A DNA stretch of 29,712 nucleotides from Coptodactyla brooksi (Eukaryota; Arthropoda; Insecta; Coleoptera; Scarabaeidae), in the NCBI GenBank assembly GCA_033557675.1, contig JAWQRM010000125.1:1-29712 (forward strand). The letters run 5' to 3'. The notes beneath the pieces were generated by a model. The model was not told the DNA's origin. It made no database searches and saw nothing but the letters and a program-made list of their open reading frames with translations. A program made the position numbers and the translations under genes. Shown one piece after another: positions 27,896 to 29,712 of the stretch (the stretch's first letter is position 1; each line of letters opens with the position of its first letter).

Positions 27896-28737
27896 CTACC
27901 AGTTGATGGAAGACGTGTCGTTGTCGTTTTTTAGAAGGATATTTCCCCAAAGTTGAGTATATTTGGATGTAATTTTCGGGTGGAGTCATTTATGCATTTT
28001 TTTACCGACAAGTGATTGTATTAGGCAGTAAATAATCGTTCTAAAAACACACTATTGTGGTCCTAACGGATTGCGATTTCACATCCCTTACATTGAATGC
28101 ATATCAGCAATTCCTGGATTCGAATAATAATATTCCTTTTTTATGTATGTATTTTCACGGCAATCTAGAAAACCATTAATGGTATTTTGATAAGGATTGC
28201 TGAAGATCGTATGACAAATGTACTATTACCATAAATGTAAACCTAAGCACACTAAATCTATTATTCATATCTTCAATATTTCATTCGATTGCTCCATGCC
28301 ATTTTTATTACCTTACATATGAACTCTTATACATAAAACAGCCCTTCCAGTATGACCCACTCTCATCTTCTCTGGAATATCGAACGCCTTTGAACGAGTT
28401 GTTTACAAGTAAGTTGTTAGAATCTCGAAAATAACTTCTTATTTAACCCACTTACATCTGGTTTTGTCGAAGTTACAGCAACTAGCATGGCTTTGATGGA
28501 TCTAATCGTTGTCGTTAAATTTTGCTCTCTTCACGTATTCCTTTCTAGTATGAAATGAGCATCAGTTAATATTATTGCGCATAATAATGATCCCTAGATA
28601 ATTGATGTCTATAATGTAGTTCTGCATTTTAGGTACAACTCTGTTTTATTTGTTTACGAATAGAAATATTTTAGAAGATGTTATCGCTCGTCTATGAACT
28701 AGAGCTAAACATCAATGCACTGAGTATTATACAGAAC
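27896..28737. other. Non-coding, nothing recognised
   Basis: AT-rich. No ORF or repeat that I can support between the GC-rich island and the mariner leader. Confidence 0.45.
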
Positions 28738-29712
28738 TTAAGGTACACAGTATGACAATTAAATAACAAGAATTTTAATTTAAATCATAGAACACGTAGC
28801 GCCATCTATCAAACATATATATTGTTAGAAACATTTGAATGACGGTAAAATTTGTGTTTATGTCGTAAAAGCATAATAGAACAAAGAGTAAATATTAAAT
28901 TTTGTATGTCTAAAGCTAGAGTTTACGAGTGGTTCAATCGTTTTAAAAATGGTCGTGAAGATTTAAATGATGATGAAAGACCTAGTCGTGCAAGGTCTTT
29001 TTTACCAGAAAGTAAAAATCGTGCTGAACTGGTAAAGAAAATTCGTGTTAACATTGATTTTGACGGAAATTTTACCTTGAGAATATTGGTTGAAAGATTA
29101 AAAATAAACAGAGGAACTGTTCGTCACATTTTGACCAAAGATTTGGGAAAAAGCAAAGTTTATGCAAGTTTTGTTCCACATGCTTTAAATAACGACCAAA
29201 AAATTGCTCGTGTAGAGCATTGTAAAGATCTCATTAAAACTGCCGAAAATGAGCCAGATTTTCTTGGTTCGATCATAACTGCTGATGAAACATGGTGCTT
29301 TAAATATGGTCCAGAAACTAAGCGTCAATCTGCAGAATGGAAATTGAAAAGCGAGCCCAAACCAAAATAAAAAATCACAATGTTGATTACTTTTTATGAT
29401 TCACAAGGTATTGTCCACAAGGAATTTGTTTCACAAGGAAAAACTGGCAATAGAGAATATTGTCTAGCAGCTTTACATCGCCTGTGGGCAAGAATTGTAT
29501 GCGTGAGGCCTGAATATCCAGCAGGAAAATAGTTCTTTTTATTTATCTATCTTTTACACCACCACATAAGAGGTTAAAAGTTTGAATGTTTGACTAAAAG
29601 AATATCTGTGTCATTGACCACCCACCGTATTCGCCTGATATATCTCCGTGTGATCTTTATCTTTTCCCTAAACTATACATTGCAGTGAGAGCATCGTTTT
29701 ATGATAATATTT
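28738..29712 (+). pseudogene. Mariner element (copy 2), runs off the window end
   Basis: The leader from 28744 shares TACACAGTATGA and TAGAACACGTAG..CCATCTATC with copy 1 (3590-4755, minus). The transposase frame (28852-29370) reads EQRVNIKFC, then jumps to ARVYEWFNRFKNGREDLNDD (about 21 residues of the first HTH are deleted relative to copy 1), ESKNRAELVKKIR, TVRHILTKDLGKSKVYASFV, EHCKDLIKTA, TADETWCFKYGPETKRQ (first catalytic D at 29284-29286), and stops at 29368. In the same frame after the stop: MLITFYDSQGIVHKEFVSQG, RIVCVRPEYPAGK and a TAG; the HDN block is lost, and HPPYSPDISPCDLYLFPK (third D at 29652-29654) appears in another frame. DD34D mariner, inactive. Better preserved than copy 1 in the N-terminal half. 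The right end lies beyond the window. Confidence 0.9.

Noticed and set aside
4144..28850. The two inverted mariners as ends of one 24-kb composite transposon
   Set aside because: They are diverged and independently damaged, and mariner transposase does not move such lengths; unrelated insertions explain the layout.

Overview
This window reads as AT-rich nuclear DNA from an arthropod, most likely an insect. There are no operons, no long intact genes, many frame-broken remnants of animal mobile elements, and a mixture typical of insect intergenic or heterochromatic DNA: several mariner lineages, Tc1-like elements, Penelope-like elements (PLEs), LINE retrotransposons, a hAT scrap and a TTAA-flanked piggyBac-like short element. 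I cannot name the species. I see no convincing complete host gene; one short exon-like ORF (12459-12617) and one GC-rich island (27430-27895) are the best candidates for something that is not a known transposon.

Layout. 1-337: the C-terminal end of a mariner/Tc1 transposase. 601-2076: two 50-bp direct repeats, then an ORF that joins a CENP-B-like helix-turn-helix to a PLE reverse transcriptase; its RT core is deleted at a perfect 27-bp hairpin, and the PLE thumb and GIY-YIG endonuclease follow as a pseudogene. 2218-3140: Tc1-like remains and terminal repeats. 3590-4755 (minus): a frame-broken, nearly full-length mariner, whose relative lies at the far end (28738-29712, plus). 5104-5200: a 93-bp TA-flanked Tc1-type miniature element. 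6141-7160: a foldback element whose two arms are each the 5' end of a mariner, including the first codons of its transposase, joined through inverted arrays of a 20-bp repeat. 7214-7660 and 11595-11800: LINE RT fragments. 8283-9152: TTAA-bounded piggyBac-like MITE. 13328-14300: a mariner N-terminus running into a TTTGCAAA-rich minisatellite, then a minus-strand transposase C-terminus. 17430-18356 (minus) and 18498-19003 (plus): two LINE fragments, RT end plus RNase H and Jockey-like RT, arranged divergently. 19577-20233: decayed mariner. 23853-24140: hAT transposase fragment ending at a PLE copy (24144-26825) that keeps RT motifs, GIY-YIG and inverted terminal repeats carrying hammerhead-like motifs. 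27430-27895: GC-rich island.

How the parts work together: they do not form a pathway. The window is a palimpsest of nested and decayed transposons. The most unusual structures are the mariner-derived foldback with symmetric 20-bp arrays, the HTH-PLE chimera with its hairpin-marked deletion, and the inverted ribozyme-like termini of the second PLE. All assignments rest on motif reading by eye; no database search was run.
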